Below, piece by piece: positions 43,772-55,697 of a DNA stretch of 64,000 bases; position 1 is the stretch's first letter; every line of letters begins with the position of its first letter. The notes beneath the pieces were generated by a model. That model was not told the origin of the DNA and searched no databases. It saw only the letters and a program-made list of their open reading frames with translations. The DNA comes from Prunus persica. Lineage: Eukaryota > Streptophyta > Magnoliopsida > Rosales > Rosaceae. The position numbers and the translations under genes were made by a program. The stretch spans positions 5,679,789 to 5,743,788 of the forward strand of contig NC_034015.1 in the NCBI RefSeq assembly GCF_000346465.2, in the 5' to 3' direction.

Positions 43772-46700
43772 TCATAGCTTAGAAGCATGAGCTGTAACTT
43801 TACTCATGGCAACTGCTGTCTTTGAACCAGATGAGCGCCCCAAGTGCTTGCAGATAAAGTCCCCAGCCAACATGAGCTTTTTAAGATCTACGTTTGTCTT
43901 CACTCCAAGTCCATTTAGCATGTACACGACATCCTCCGTGGCAACATTTCCAGAAGCACCTTTGGCATATGGACAACCCCCAAGACCTGAGACAGATGAA
44001 TCCACTGTGCTGATCCCCATCTGCAAAGATGAAAACTTGTCATTGCAATTCTATTGCCTTAAATATAATGAGATAGTTGGAAATCTGAAATTATGGTCGT
44101 TATAATCACGCATTAACACAAAAGGGAATCAGTTTGGGGATTTCTCATTGCTCAAACTCAAACTGTAAACAATTGAAGCTTCAGCTGTACCTTATTTACA
44201 ATGTAAGATGTTCAGTTTGCAAAAGAAGGTTCTTCCCCTCGTATAGCAGAACATCATATTTTTCTAGATGATCAGATCTTTTTAAATTGTCTTTTCTCCT
44301 TTTGTACTCCGTATAACATATGTTCTTTCTTGAGAAGCCGACTACTTCATGCACACAATTTTAAATATCACTTTGTAGCTAACTCCCACCACAGTTCCAC
44401 AATCAATGTCAGGAGAGTGTCACAAGTATAATCTAGCTCGACCAAATGCCAGAGACTCACAGCACTCACATATAAGGGTGAGGAGTCAGGTTGGCTGGCG
44501 TATGTGTTTGTCTGTTTCACAAGTATTCGACGTTTCGACTAATTGGGCAACAAGATGACAACACTGATTACTAATGTATGTAATTTTTGCTAACCTCAAC
44601 ACAACATGATTACTGAACAAATAAGGAGGCACAACACATGTAGCACGCAGGTGAGTCAAGTCATAATGAGGTTAGATGATTAACTACCCAACTTAGCACT
44701 TTTATTCATTATAATTCACTTGACCAATTTAATGCAAACATCATTTTAGGTACCCGTTTAAACAAAACCTATTAATTCAAAATTAGTTTGACATGGTACA
44801 GTGGGTCATTCGTCTCATAAAGTCATGTTGTATTTAGGGTCCAATTAAATGTTGTCTTCTAGGCTTTTACTTCAAAATCTTTTTGTCATGGATGTGCACT
44901 GAGAAGGTCCACACATCTCCTATGTACTGATGATTTTACTCACTTAGGGTATCCTAAGATTAGAAAATCCAAGGCTCCTAAACATTTTAATACCTTCTTG
45001 CATTCCCTAAAAGTTGCTTTGGTTGTTTTTGAAATCTTTTCGAAGTAATTGGGATTAGAGTGACATTATTTTGCAATGTCATTGGGATTCACTGCCATCA
45101 CTCCTGTTGTCACACACTAGAATATGAATGGTTCTGCTGAACTAAAGCTTCGCCATATTACTCAGATAGCTTCTACGTTTCTCAGTTCAGTTGTGTCTTC
45201 CTCAATCTTGGTTGAAGCAGTTTCAATGGAAGTCCATCTTATGAATCTATTCCCCAGTTTGTCTCCCCTAGTCTCCATCCCACACTCATCTTCCTGTGTT
45301 AAAAAACATCCATAGTAACTCATCTTCGTGAGGGGATAAAACGATTGTAGTTTCACACAACTGGCAAGGTAGTCAATTTGGGATGATCCTCCACTAGTTA
45401 TATGAATGCTTCCTCGCATAGCTTCATTAGACTATGTTCATGACTCAGCCTTTGCAGTTTGTTGATTCCTAGACTCTCCCAACCATGTTTTCCAACTTCA
45501 CAAGGCTATTTATGGGCCAAAACTGGCTCCTTGTGCCTGGTTTCCATTAGCTCCTTGATCATCTACTGTGTTTTCAGAGTCGAGCAGATCACTCCACGTT
45601 TGTGTTTTGACATCCATAATAAATGGTCCTTTTCTTGTTTGTCGATGACATTAGGATCACTACGTACATGGAGACACCCTGTTCACTCTCCTCATTTACC
45701 TCCAGTTTTTGATAAAATGATCTTGGCCCTCTTCATTATCTTCTGGGACGAGAGGTGCATTGCCTAAGTTCTGTCCTTTACATCTCCAATCTAAATATAT
45801 TGTTGACTTCTTGTGTCGGAATTCTATGATTGAGTGAAAAGAAACATCCAGAATACCTTTGAGTGATAACAGCTTTCCTCACTAGAGCGTGATCCACTTT
45901 TAGATGCTATTGAGTACTGTCAACTAGTTGACTCATTGCCTTTACTATTCAAGATGTTGCTCAACTTATGGGCACCTCGAACTCCACATCTTGGCCCTAA
46001 GCGGATTCTGCAGTATTGCAAAGGAACTATAGATTGACTTCCAATCCTATATTACATGCTTGAACTAACTTCATTGAGCATGATTATCAATTTATTAATG
46101 TGAGTATGTACTCTATGTCAGTCAATCTGTCCAGCGTGTATATCAGACTATCAATTTCTCAACTAAAGGGATTCACAAGCACTACTATGTGCTTTTGCAC
46201 TCCAAACTCGTCCTTTCTTGACTCCGAGTTGGGAGGGGAGTACTAGCGTATTAGGTAGCCTCCTTACTTGTCTCTTGATTAGTGCGCTTCGTTACAGTAA
46301 TTGCCTTTGGAACTTTTCTTATAGCTATTCCTATAACTAGTAAATAATCTCATTTCAGATGAACACAACCACTGATAAATTCCCAAAACCTTACAAACAC
46401 AAACTGTTTATTGATAGTTTTAATTTAGTCAAATTTCAGCACGAACACAATTGCAGAACACTAACCCTTTAGTTTTGTCTATTTGAGTTGTATCAATAAT
46501 TGCCACACCTGCCTACATATAGTTTAATTTTCATGCTAAATTCAAGATGCAAAGTGTGATTACCTGGAGTGATGCAAGTATGTTTGAAAGAGCTTGCCCA
46601 TAAGTGTCATGATAATGGACAGCAAGTTTGTCAGTGGGGACCACATCAGTAACAGCCTCAAGCATTGGAATGATAGTTCCTGGAGGGAAAAAAAAAGAAT

Positions 46701-49700
46701 TAACAAGCAAATACATAGAAACCCATGACAAAGTTTACAGTAGCTCTGATAGTTGGCCAGAAACCCACATAGCATGAAAGCTTATACAGTTTAATTTACT
46801 TATTTGTTTTATTCAGTTTGTTAATGCACTTAGAGAGTATTCAGAGCATCCACAATGGGCTCCCTAAATCACCTCCTTAGACAAATTTTAGGGAGGAATT
46901 GTAAAAATGCAACTCCAACCACGCTCCCTATACACCTCCTAAAATAGGGAGTCCTTTAGGAGCTCCTAAATCTGAGGAGAGAGAAAGGACTCCTAGTGGC
47001 TCCCTATAATTTAATGCTATTTTATTTAATGAGTATTTCAAACCTTTATTTAATGCTAACTATTTTTTATTTTATTTTTTAATAGAGATGGGCCAATCAA
47101 AAAAGAGTTATAGCATTTATGACTCTCCAAATTAGGGAGTATGGTTGGAGTTGAAATTTTTTAGAGAACTCCTAAAATAGCTTTCTTATATTTTTAGCTA
47201 AATTTTAGCTAAGAAATAGAGAGCATCATTGTGGATGCTCTCAGGAGGTCATAAAGAGATGCTAAAGGTACATAGGGCTGGAATAGACGTTAAATTCAAG
47301 GCACAGTCAATTGCCAGGCTGTGCCTATTCTAAGCTATTTTATAAGTGCATCAGATGCTTTTGTTTGCTTTTCTAGTTGGGAGAGTTAGTCCTAGAGTTC
47401 TATAGATGCAACATCTTATATGTTTAAATCCAACCAATTGATTGTAAGGTACAGTATAGAAAGGACCAAGTGCACTCTATAACTGTCAGATAATCAGTTT
47501 AGCAAGGAACATGGGAACTACAAGTTTTGGAAGATAAATTCAAGATGCAAAACAATTATATCAACAACCAACTAAATGAACAAGATCAAAGGCTTCACTA
47601 GAATTACCTGGAGTACCAACACCAATCGTATCACCGAGAGAAATGTCAGAGCAACCCATATTATAAAGTTTTTTGGCCACATATGCTACTTGTGATGGAA
47701 GTACTGTTCCTTCCACTGGACACCCCACAACACATGATATGTACCTAACAAGATTAGAGAGTATTACATTGTCGTATTGCATCTAAACTATATAATGTTA
47801 CTCCTGCATGATTTAAAAGCAGTGACCATAAATAATTAGAAATGTAAGCATTTGAAACTCAAAAGTTTTGTCCCCAGAAATATTCATAATATTAGCCAAT
47901 AATATGTTATAGAAAATACACGCAAAATAAAGGAGGTTAGTAAGTGTAGAATATCATGAAAATTTGCATTTTAATATTTGTGGGTCAGGCTGGAATTGAA
48001 AATTAACATAATTTTTTTGTACCCAGTCTAAAATCATTGCCATAATTCCAGAAACAAAATTGAGTGCTGTAATTTAAAAGGTAGCAATGACTGAAGGGGT
48101 TAGAATTAAAAATCATCAGTGATGACCTTCTACCACTTTACAGAATCTTAAGTAATAAGGCCAAGAAGTAGTCCCAGGGGGGCCAAAAAAAAATAGAGCC
48201 CAGTTCTTAATACTACAAATCTCTTCTTCAAATAGTCTGTTAAAAAGAAACCTCTGTGCTTATTTCAATCTGTTTATATTAACAGGCTTTAAGGAATATA
48301 CTATTCTGAAAGAAAGTAATTAGTTTTAGTCGGAGTGCACAACACACACCCCTCCCCACTAAGCGCGCACACACAAAAGAAAAGGGAAGTTAGAAGATAT
48401 ACCCACGAACAGGAATTGAAAGCTTTGTAGCAGCAGTAGCAACATCATGGTAACGAATGAGACTATCTTCAATACTGCAATTTATATTTGATTTTGAAAA
48501 AGACTCAGAAGCTGAGGCAAAGATGGCAACTTCCTTTGCACCAGCAGCAACAGCCGCCTCAAATCCCTATAAGAAAGCTCTACACAATATGAATAAGTCT
48601 CACATCTTCTTATTAACAGTTTATAATGTTTTGTTTCGCACCAAAAAGTGCTTACTTTAAGATTAGGAGTTAAGACGGGAAATCTAACACCTTCAACATT
48701 CCGAATCGCCTTCATTACATCTTTGGCATCTGCCAGCTGCAATTGAAGTAAAAAAAATAAAAATACAGGCATGGGAAAACATATCTAATGAGAATCTGAT
48801 TTTAAAGATGCTCTAAACTTTTTTTGTACAGATGAAAATTTGATTAGGTTTCACGAAGGCATGACAGAAGTATACAAACAGTGTAAAAAAGAAAGGAAAA
48901 CAAAAGAAAGAAAAGCTAAAAATATAGAGGGAGCTAGAAATCAAAGAACTAATTACTGAGAAGGGGCAGACGTGAAACAGCCACAAAAACAAAGTATCTG
49001 AAAATTGTCTTACACTAAAAAATTGGAAGCTAAAATCCATAAATGGTCACATCCACCAGATCAAACATAAACGTATTCTTGCTAAAAAACTTTTCATGAC
49101 ACTAAGGTGATGGATCACACATAGACGGCACCATAACCAATGCATCTTATACAATCACAATGATAGAATGATAAAGCAAAGGAACCAACAAGATGATTTA
49201 AGCCAAATGAAAAGAAAATTGATTATATTTGAAACTTCTTCTTTTCAAGAATGAAGCTGTAATAGCATCTTTGTCAATTCTAGTTTTGAAAATTATTTGA
49301 CCTGTGAATATTAGGAGCATGAATAAACATTGCAAACAAGGCCACTACCAGATGTTTTGTAAGATAAGAAATTTGTTCTATAAAAACTACATTTTGTAAA
49401 AGAGAAAAAGATCATATTGAGATCATGTTTAATAACCAGTTCACTACCATTGAAGATCTAGTTACAAGGAGAAACTTTATCACGATCAGCATTTTTCTTT
49501 AAAAGAAACCACAATTTTACATATAAAAAAACAGAAAGTACATCGGTGAACAGCCTTATCGGTGATAAGAAACCATAATTTTATATCACAATCAGCATTG
49601 AACGGCCTTATCTGTGTAATCTTTATTTCAATAAACACAAGAAGGATTGAAGACTAGTAATTTTATATTTATATGTACTGTCAACCTTCTATAACCCTTC

Positions 49701-50710
49701 TCCTTTATTATGGCATAGGACATAGTTGATATTAAATGTGTGTAAGAGGGGAGGGGAGGGGAGGGGAGGGGAGGGGGGTTGAGGTGAGTGTGAGGGTGTT
49801 GGTTAGGTAGGGGAGAGAGATTGGCATCTTTATATTATATTACCCCCTCTTTTACTTAACCTAACTACTCCAAAACACATCCTTTAATAGTCCATGATCC
49901 ATATACGCCCTGCAGTCTGTCCTTAGTCCTAAAGTCTCTTGACGTTTTTATAGTGTGACAATCTTCAATTATCCAGGATAGAATTTTTGCCACACAATTC
50001 TAAATGCATTCTAGCTCTTTCGACAACACAAATTCAACCAAAATGACTAGCGAGGCCTTTTTCCTAACTGGTCAAAATGCAATCCTCAATAAAATTTTAG
50101 TTCGCTCAATGTCTCATCAATATCCTTGGGTTCCTTAACTGCTTGGTAACATTTTCTCCAACATATACCCTCAGAGGCATGCAACAAGAACATTAGTAAT
50201 TGAATAGCGACCCAATGCCATTTTATAAACAAAATAGACACAAAAAAACGAGAACCTGCGGAACCCATTTGGGTGAGACAAAACTTGTAGCCTCAACAAC
50301 ATCCAATCCTGAAGCAACCAGCATTTCAATCAATTTAACCTTCACGGCAGTAGGAACAATGTGCTTCTCATTCTGAAGTCCATCCCTTGGACCAACTTCC
50401 ACTATCTTCACAAATTCTGGAATGTTTTTCAACAGCTGATGGATCATACAAATTAACAGATTATCAGAAAGAATTCAATCAAAAACGAAATTTAATCAAA
50501 TGGGTACAACCATAAGACACCAACATTACTGATTGGCTCCTTTGTGGAACTTTGATTCCAATTGGAGCTTAAACGACGAATTGACGAATATGAAGCCTCA
50601 AGGCCCTCAACATCATTACCAGCTGCCCTTAAAAACCCACCAAATCCTGACACTGCTCCGTTCTTACACACAGTCCTCATTTGTCTTGACATCTCATGCA
50701 AAGCAAACAT
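43772..50710 (-). CDS. HMGCL: hydroxymethylglutaryl-CoA lyase
   Basis: HMG-CoA lyase splits 3-hydroxy-3-methylglutaryl-CoA into acetyl-CoA and acetoacetate at the end of leucine breakdown, usually in mitochondria. Exons on the minus strand: 50710-50525, 50435-50256, 48736-48656, 48566-48403, 47744-47608, 46679-46564 and 44020-43772. All join in frame to 370 residues with GT...AG introns. Conserved family segments include [37 protein letters not shown], the GDTIG loop, [12 protein letters not shown] and the signature [14 protein letters not shown] with the catalytic cysteine. Exon 1 encodes a poorly conserved, likely transit-peptide N-terminus; an upstream exon is possible because an AG acceptor precedes its ATG. 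No break was seen. Confidence 0.94.
44880..46260 (+). mobile_element. decayed copia fragment inside the HMG-CoA lyase intron
   Basis: On the plus strand (antisense to the host gene), recognisable pieces are [16 protein letters not shown] at about 45496-45543 and [11 protein letters not shown] near 45630. [14 protein letters not shown] follows near 45720, and an RNase H-proximal piece with YCKGTI near 46015. These correspond to the reverse transcriptase of Ty1/copia. Stops and indels are numerous and no LTR was found, so this is an old insertion that enlarged the last intron to about 2.5 kb. Confidence 0.75.
46844..47240. mobile_element. MITE in an HMG-CoA lyase intron
   Basis: Terminal inverted repeats GAGCATCCACAATG (left) and its reverse complement (right) bound a 397 bp AT-rich element with no coding capacity. 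TCA occurs directly on both sides (46841-46843 and 47241-47243), a 3 bp duplication as made by PIF/Harbinger-type elements. Internal stretches such as GGGAGTCCTTTAGGAGCTCC form further inverted repeats. Confidence 0.8.
49747..49778 (+). repeat. GGGGA repeat tract (G-quadruplex-like)
   Basis: The plus strand carries about six GGGGA units ending in a run of six G. This is enough guanine runs for a G-quadruplex. It lies in the second visible HMG-CoA lyase intron, with the G-rich strand on the template side. Confidence 0.85.
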
Positions 50711-51464
50711 TGCATTGAATCTACAACGCTAAACGAAACATGTTAAAAGCTCTAAAACTTTCAAAACACAAACATAAAAGGAAAGAAAATTTTTTCGAAT
50801 TGGATTGAAGCCGCTAACCTCAATTAGACGAGATTCTAGTAGTTTGCTGGGTGTGGCACGGTCGCAGGTAGGCAATTGGGGACGCAAGAGCTCGTGTGCA
50901 AGGGGACGATGTGGATGACGAGGGTAATTTGGTAAAACAATAAGGGATGTATTCAATTGAACTTTTAAAAAACTATTTAGGGATAAAAAAAAGTCTGGAG
51001 AATTTAAGCAGAATGTAATGACGAAATGGATTTTAAAATATTCAAATCGATTTTATGACCAAAAATCATATGATTTTATTTTTAGATTTTTATAATTCAA
51101 ATTTTTTACTTACGAATTTTAAAAGATTCAAATCATATGATTTATAAAATTTAGAAGGACAAAATGAATTAATTATTCATCATTTCCACTACGATATTTC
51201 CATTCAAAATTTGTCATATATCTTTTTTTAAATAAAAAAAATTAAAGCTACTTGTCATTTTTAGGTTTAATTATCCTCAGTTTTTTTCGGCAACCAAACA
51301 TAGAATAGAGAACTAGGTCGAAATAAACAATGGATGTAATAACACATTCAATCAAATTGATCACAAAAGGAGTTAAATATAACAATAAAACATAACGAAT
51401 ACCTAGCAAGAAGACAAAATCATCACGAATTGAAAATAGATAGGTTTTTTTTTTGTGCTGCTAA
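50711..51464. other. upstream region of HMG-CoA lyase
   Basis: This should contain the HMG-CoA lyase promoter and any upstream exon. On the minus strand a coding-like piece near 50729-50956 has no recognised domain. The rest is AT-rich. Confidence 0.4.
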
Positions 51465-52026
51465 ATGAACCCTAAAATTAACTAAGTACACAATATAATC
51501 TAAGTACACCCTGATATTTAAATCAAAATGTAAAATTAACTAAGTACACCCTATTTAACCACTAAAAATACCTCTGGTACACCCCCAATGCACTATATCA
51601 CACAACATCAAACCCATTTAAGAACTGGTTTTATAGCAAGTTTGATAGATAAATAGTCTGCAGGTTGTAGCATTTAGAAGGGCTTCAAGTACATGATCAT
51701 GCATGCAACATAAGAGAAATTTAGATATGTAATTCCTAGTAATGGGCATGATGTGCTGTGCTAGATATCATATATAGACAGGTGTCGCAAACTTGTGGTA
51801 TTAATTCAGTCTGGAGAACATGGTTCTAAAAGTCGTCAATTATATAGGCCATTATTTTGTTGTCCTTGAGATAAATTTAATATTATTTTGTGAGTATGGT
51901 GTATTTATTAAAATTACATTTGTTTCACAACTTAGTATATTTTTTTGGTTATTTTATATTAGAGTAAATTAGTAATTTAATAAATAGTTTGGTAATATAG
52001 TGTACTCAGTTAATTTTAGGGTTCAT
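51465..52026. mobile_element. MITE with ~27 bp terminal inverted repeats
   Basis: The left terminus ATGAACCCTAAAATTAACTA plus AGTACAC (51465-51491) and the right terminus (52000-52026) are reverse complements with one or two mismatches. The 562 bp interior has no transposase. A second internal copy of AAAATTAACTAAGTACACCC lies near 51532. The flanks are T-rich on both sides, which hides any target duplication. Confidence 0.75.
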
Positions 52027-52819
52027 CACTCTTTTTTTTTTTTTTTTTTTAATTTATAATCAAGAGATACTTCATTGAAAGCCCAAAAAGGCGAAGAAAA
52101 AAACAAGAGGGGTCATGAAGGCACACTCAAGGCAAAGCTAGCAAGGTGTAAACAGGAGCTTTCTCATCATAGGCTAAACAAAAATGAAACTATTACAAAA
52201 GGAATTAAACTGGAGGGCATGGCAGCCCATCAAAATTCAGTTTCTTTAGAGCTATCCGTAGTGGATAGGTTCAGAGCATTATGTTTGGAGGGAGGAAGAC
52301 AATTCATATGAGGAAATTGAAGGATTGGAAGGAGGAATAACACAAAGATAGAATAGGCCATGTTCTGTGTAATCAGATAGTCGAAGAAAAGGATCGAGTG
52401 TATCGTGCTCGAAGGGGACAAATTGCTCCCCTTGCATGTCTATGTAAGCTTGTATAGGACATCACAGTCATTGAACGAATCTTGAACTCATGTTTGCAGA
52501 CATAGAGATTAATACAAACTTATCCAGTAAACTCATACAGATGTGAATAAAGAATCCTTATGAGTTTAGGAATCCTAATCCTATTAATATTGACATAAGT
52601 GCACGGATGTTAGGTATACAAGTTATATTCTAATTGGGTTTCTAATGAGAGAATCCAATCAGATTTTCACCAGCTAACAGTATTAATACAGAGGTCCTTG
52701 CCTTCGCAAACATGCGCACCAAAACAGTACTCGAGCCCCATTGAGAGTTGGTGATCTAGAGCTTACAGAAGGTAGACGATCTTTGTGTACCAGAGTTAAT
52801 TTTTCCACAGGTTAGTAGT
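52027..52819. other. intergenic stretch left of the CACTA element
   Basis: It starts with a T run of about 20 (52030-52051). An open frame at 52075-52311 has no recognisable domain and is not called a gene. Confidence 0.45.
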
Positions 52820-53828
52820 CACTACTACAAAAAGCGAAAAAGACGACCAGAAAACAACGACGGTCTAAGTGAAAACCGTCGTGGTTTTTAAAAAGACGAC
52901 GGTTCTAAAAACACCGTCGTGTAATACCACCTTAGACAACTAAAAATGGAGATTCAAATGGCTGTTCAAAAACAACGACGTACCTAATTAAACAACCGAC
53001 GTCTATTTGAAACAGATTTCCGCAGTGTAAAATCAAAGCAAACAAAGAACGGCAGAAGTTATGAATAGACCGACGTAGAAAGTAAAGACGACGATTTCAA
53101 TAAAAGCCGCCGTTTTTACTCATAAAATAACACGACGAGGTTTTCGTATAAGACGACGTATAATTACAAACAAATCCACGGCTTTAAAATACAAAATAAT
53201 CTTAACAGATGACACAGATTTGCAATCAGAGAGACAATTTTTTGGAAGTTGATCAACGTCGTTGCAAATTTGCAATCAGAGAGACAATTTTCAACGACGG
53301 TTATATTATACCTAACGACGTTTAAAAACAAATCAACGTCGCTCAACAAATATATTACGTCGTCTTAGTCTTACTTAAGACGACGAAAAACGACGACAGT
53401 AGTACAAAAACAGTCGTTGTTTTTATATTCTTATTTTATTTAAATCTGTCGTGTTAGTTAAAAACGACGGCATAACAAAAAACCGTCGTTTTGTTTCAAA
53501 CTGAATTAATTTAAAATTTCTTCAGGAAAGCAAAATCTATTTATAATTTCCTCGGGTTAGTAATATTGCGTCGTGTTAGTTTACAAATTCTAGAACATTA
53601 ATTTCCCTCATTTTAAATTTCCTCGGGAAAGAAAAATCTATTTATCACGCTTTGTAATTGAAAACTAAAACTGAAAGAATTCTGGAAAAAAAACTCTATT
53701 TATAATTTAAAAATAAAATCCACGTCGGTTGTATTACACTTAACGACGTTTAACAAAATAATCTACGTCGGTAATTATAAATCTACCGCCATCTTACCTT
53801 AATATAGACGACGAGAAAAGCATTGACA
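52820..53828 (+). repeat. CACTA terminal repeat and left subterminal motif array
   Basis: The terminus (52820-52836) is followed by alternating copies of ACGACGG, AACGACG, CCGTCGT and CGTCGT, often paired head-to-head about 15-30 bp apart, for example near 52875-52920. The TNPA protein of the maize relative Spm binds subterminal repeats; these are the likely equivalent here. Confidence 0.82.
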
Positions 53829-54192
53829 ATGTCTTCATCATATCTCCCAGCAACTACTGATTCGATTGCTCATGCTTTAGAGGCCATCTGAAGCCATTTC
53901 TATTCTTTATCGCATTCTTGAAACCCATATTCTTCTTCTGAAGCTCTACGGATAAAGGAAGAGGCTATCACAAATCTGACGGATCTTCTTAGTCAAAAAA
54001 ATCAAGCAGAGGATCAGGCACATCTGATCTTCAGATTTCCCTGAGAAGCGAACTTTCCTTCGACAGCGAGTGGAGGCCAGGCTTGCATCTCTTTTGATGG
54101 AAAGCAAGGAGTATTCAGAAGCACTAAGTGTCCTATCAGGCTTGATCAAGGAAGTGAGAAGGCTAGTTGACAAGCTTCTTCTTGTCAACTAG
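53829..54192 (+). pseudogene. captured fragment of 26S proteasome subunit RPN6 (PSMD11)
   Basis: Starting at ATG 53829 the sequence reads MSSSYLPATTDSIAHALEA, then, in shifted frames, EAISILYRILE, SEALRIKEEAITNLTDLL, SDLQISL and finally KRTFLRQRVEARLASLL plus MESKEYSEALSVLSGLIKEV to a TAG at 54190. These are in-order pieces of the N-terminal half of RPN6, the lid subunit of the 26S proteasome. A block of roughly 50-60 residues is missing in the middle, and at least three frame changes are present. The introns are gone or deleted. It lies inside the CACTA element, so it is a transduplicated host fragment and not a gene. Confidence 0.85.
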
Positions 54193-55697
54193 CCTAAATG
54201 TAAGCTCAATTTCTCTTTGAGAAAGACATCCAAATTATTGTCTTTGAGATGTGAGAGACAGTGTCTCTGAGAGAGGAAGAACTTGGAACCCTAAATGTAA
54301 ACCGCGAAAATGAATGAAAGCGACAAATTTATAGAATAAATTTTTAAAACCAACGGCGGTCCTTACCAAAAAACCGCCGTTTAAATTGTCGTATTTTGTA
54401 CTTTATACGTCGTAGTTATATGTAACCGCCGTATTATTTTTTTGAAATGGTTTTATATAATCTACCATGACGCGAGTTATTACTTATGTACTTTAATTTT
54501 TGAGTTTACTACGACGGTACCTACAACACTAAAAAAGAAACTTTACATATTGCAGAATATTAATTTCCTTCGTTTTAAATTTCCTCCGGAAAAAAAACTC
54601 TATTTATAACGCACTGTAATTGAAAAATAAACTGAAAGGTCACGGGAAAAAAAATTCTATTCATAATTTAAAAATTAAAATCCACGTCGGTTATATTAAA
54701 CCTAACGACGTTAAATGAAATGATTCCACGTCGAACGAAAAATATTGCGTCGTGTTAGTTAAAAACGACGTAGTTAAATGTAACCGCCGTATTATTTTTT
54801 TGAAATGGTTTTATATGTAAGCAACTTTTCGACTTACACATGCACTGTTTCCAAACCCGATTAAAAATTTCAATCTCCTAAAGAAACCTTTTCGTCTTTT
54901 TTCCTTGTCAGAGCATTGTCAGAGTTTCTCATCGTCTTCCTCTCGTCTTCTTCGTCTTCTCTGAACTTAAACATCGATCATCTTCCTCTTGCTTTCATTG
55001 CACGCAAAAGGTAAGCTTTCATTTTCACTATTTTGGTTACTGTTTTGCATGCTCATACGTTTTTTGTTTGAAAAATCTTTTTACCTTTTTTCTGGCCAAA
55101 ATCATTTTACTTCTTTCCAAGTTTGATAAAATATACAGACAAAGAGGGAAAGTTTCCAACTTTGAAGACAACTACCTCAACTAAATAAGACGACGGTAGA
55201 CCACGACGGTTCGTCAGTTGTTCTAGCGTCGTCTGAAAATTGACAAAGTTGTTTTTAAAATAATAGTCTTTTTTTATATGCTTGTTTAATTGCAGGTTTG
55301 ATTTCTCTGAACAATGGTTTTTGTTTTTCCCTTATTTGATAAAATATAAAGAAAAAGAAACTAGGGTTGGTATCTAATATAGACGATAAAATATCTTATT
55401 GTTTTACGTCGTGTGAATGTTAATACCACGACGGTGTATTACTATTGACGTCGTATGAACATAAATACCACGACGTTATATAAATAATAGTTTTACCACG
55501 ACGGTGTATTACTATTGACGTCGTGTGAACATATATACCACGACGTTATATAAATAATGGTTTTAAACATTTATTACGTCTGAGATTATTTCATTGCATC
55601 GTCTAAAATCATATCATACGTCGTATTTTTTTAATACCGTCGTTTGTGTTCTTAATGTTTTCCTGAAATATTTTCACTTGCAGTTTTGTCTGTTAAA
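54193..55697 (+). other. motif-rich non-coding DNA and 5' region of the first CACTA gene
   Basis: ACGACGG/CCGTCGT motifs are numerous at 54340-54790 and 55190-55640, including a near-duplicate pair of about 65 bp (ACCACGACGGTGTATTACTA units near 55430 and 55500). A pyrimidine-rich stretch at 54890-54975 and the GT near 55011 may be a promoter, 5' UTR exon and first intron. The intron acceptor CAG is at 55681-55683. Confidence 0.65.

Noticed and set aside
43806..44105. 99-residue plus-strand frame
   Set aside because: It is antisense to the last exon of HMG-CoA lyase, which has clear family motifs.
52075..52311. Lysine-rich 78-residue plus-strand frame
   Set aside because: Starts next to a poly-T run, has no recognisable motif and no splice partners; judged chance.
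53220..53300. Repeated segment TTTGCAATCAGAGAGACAAT spaced like a CRISPR-type repeat
   Set aside because: Only two copies about 60 bp apart in a plant transposon; this is a local duplication inside the motif-rich region.
53946..54188. 80-residue minus-strand open frame
   Set aside because: It is the antisense shadow of the captured RPN6 fragment, whose plus strand matches a known protein.
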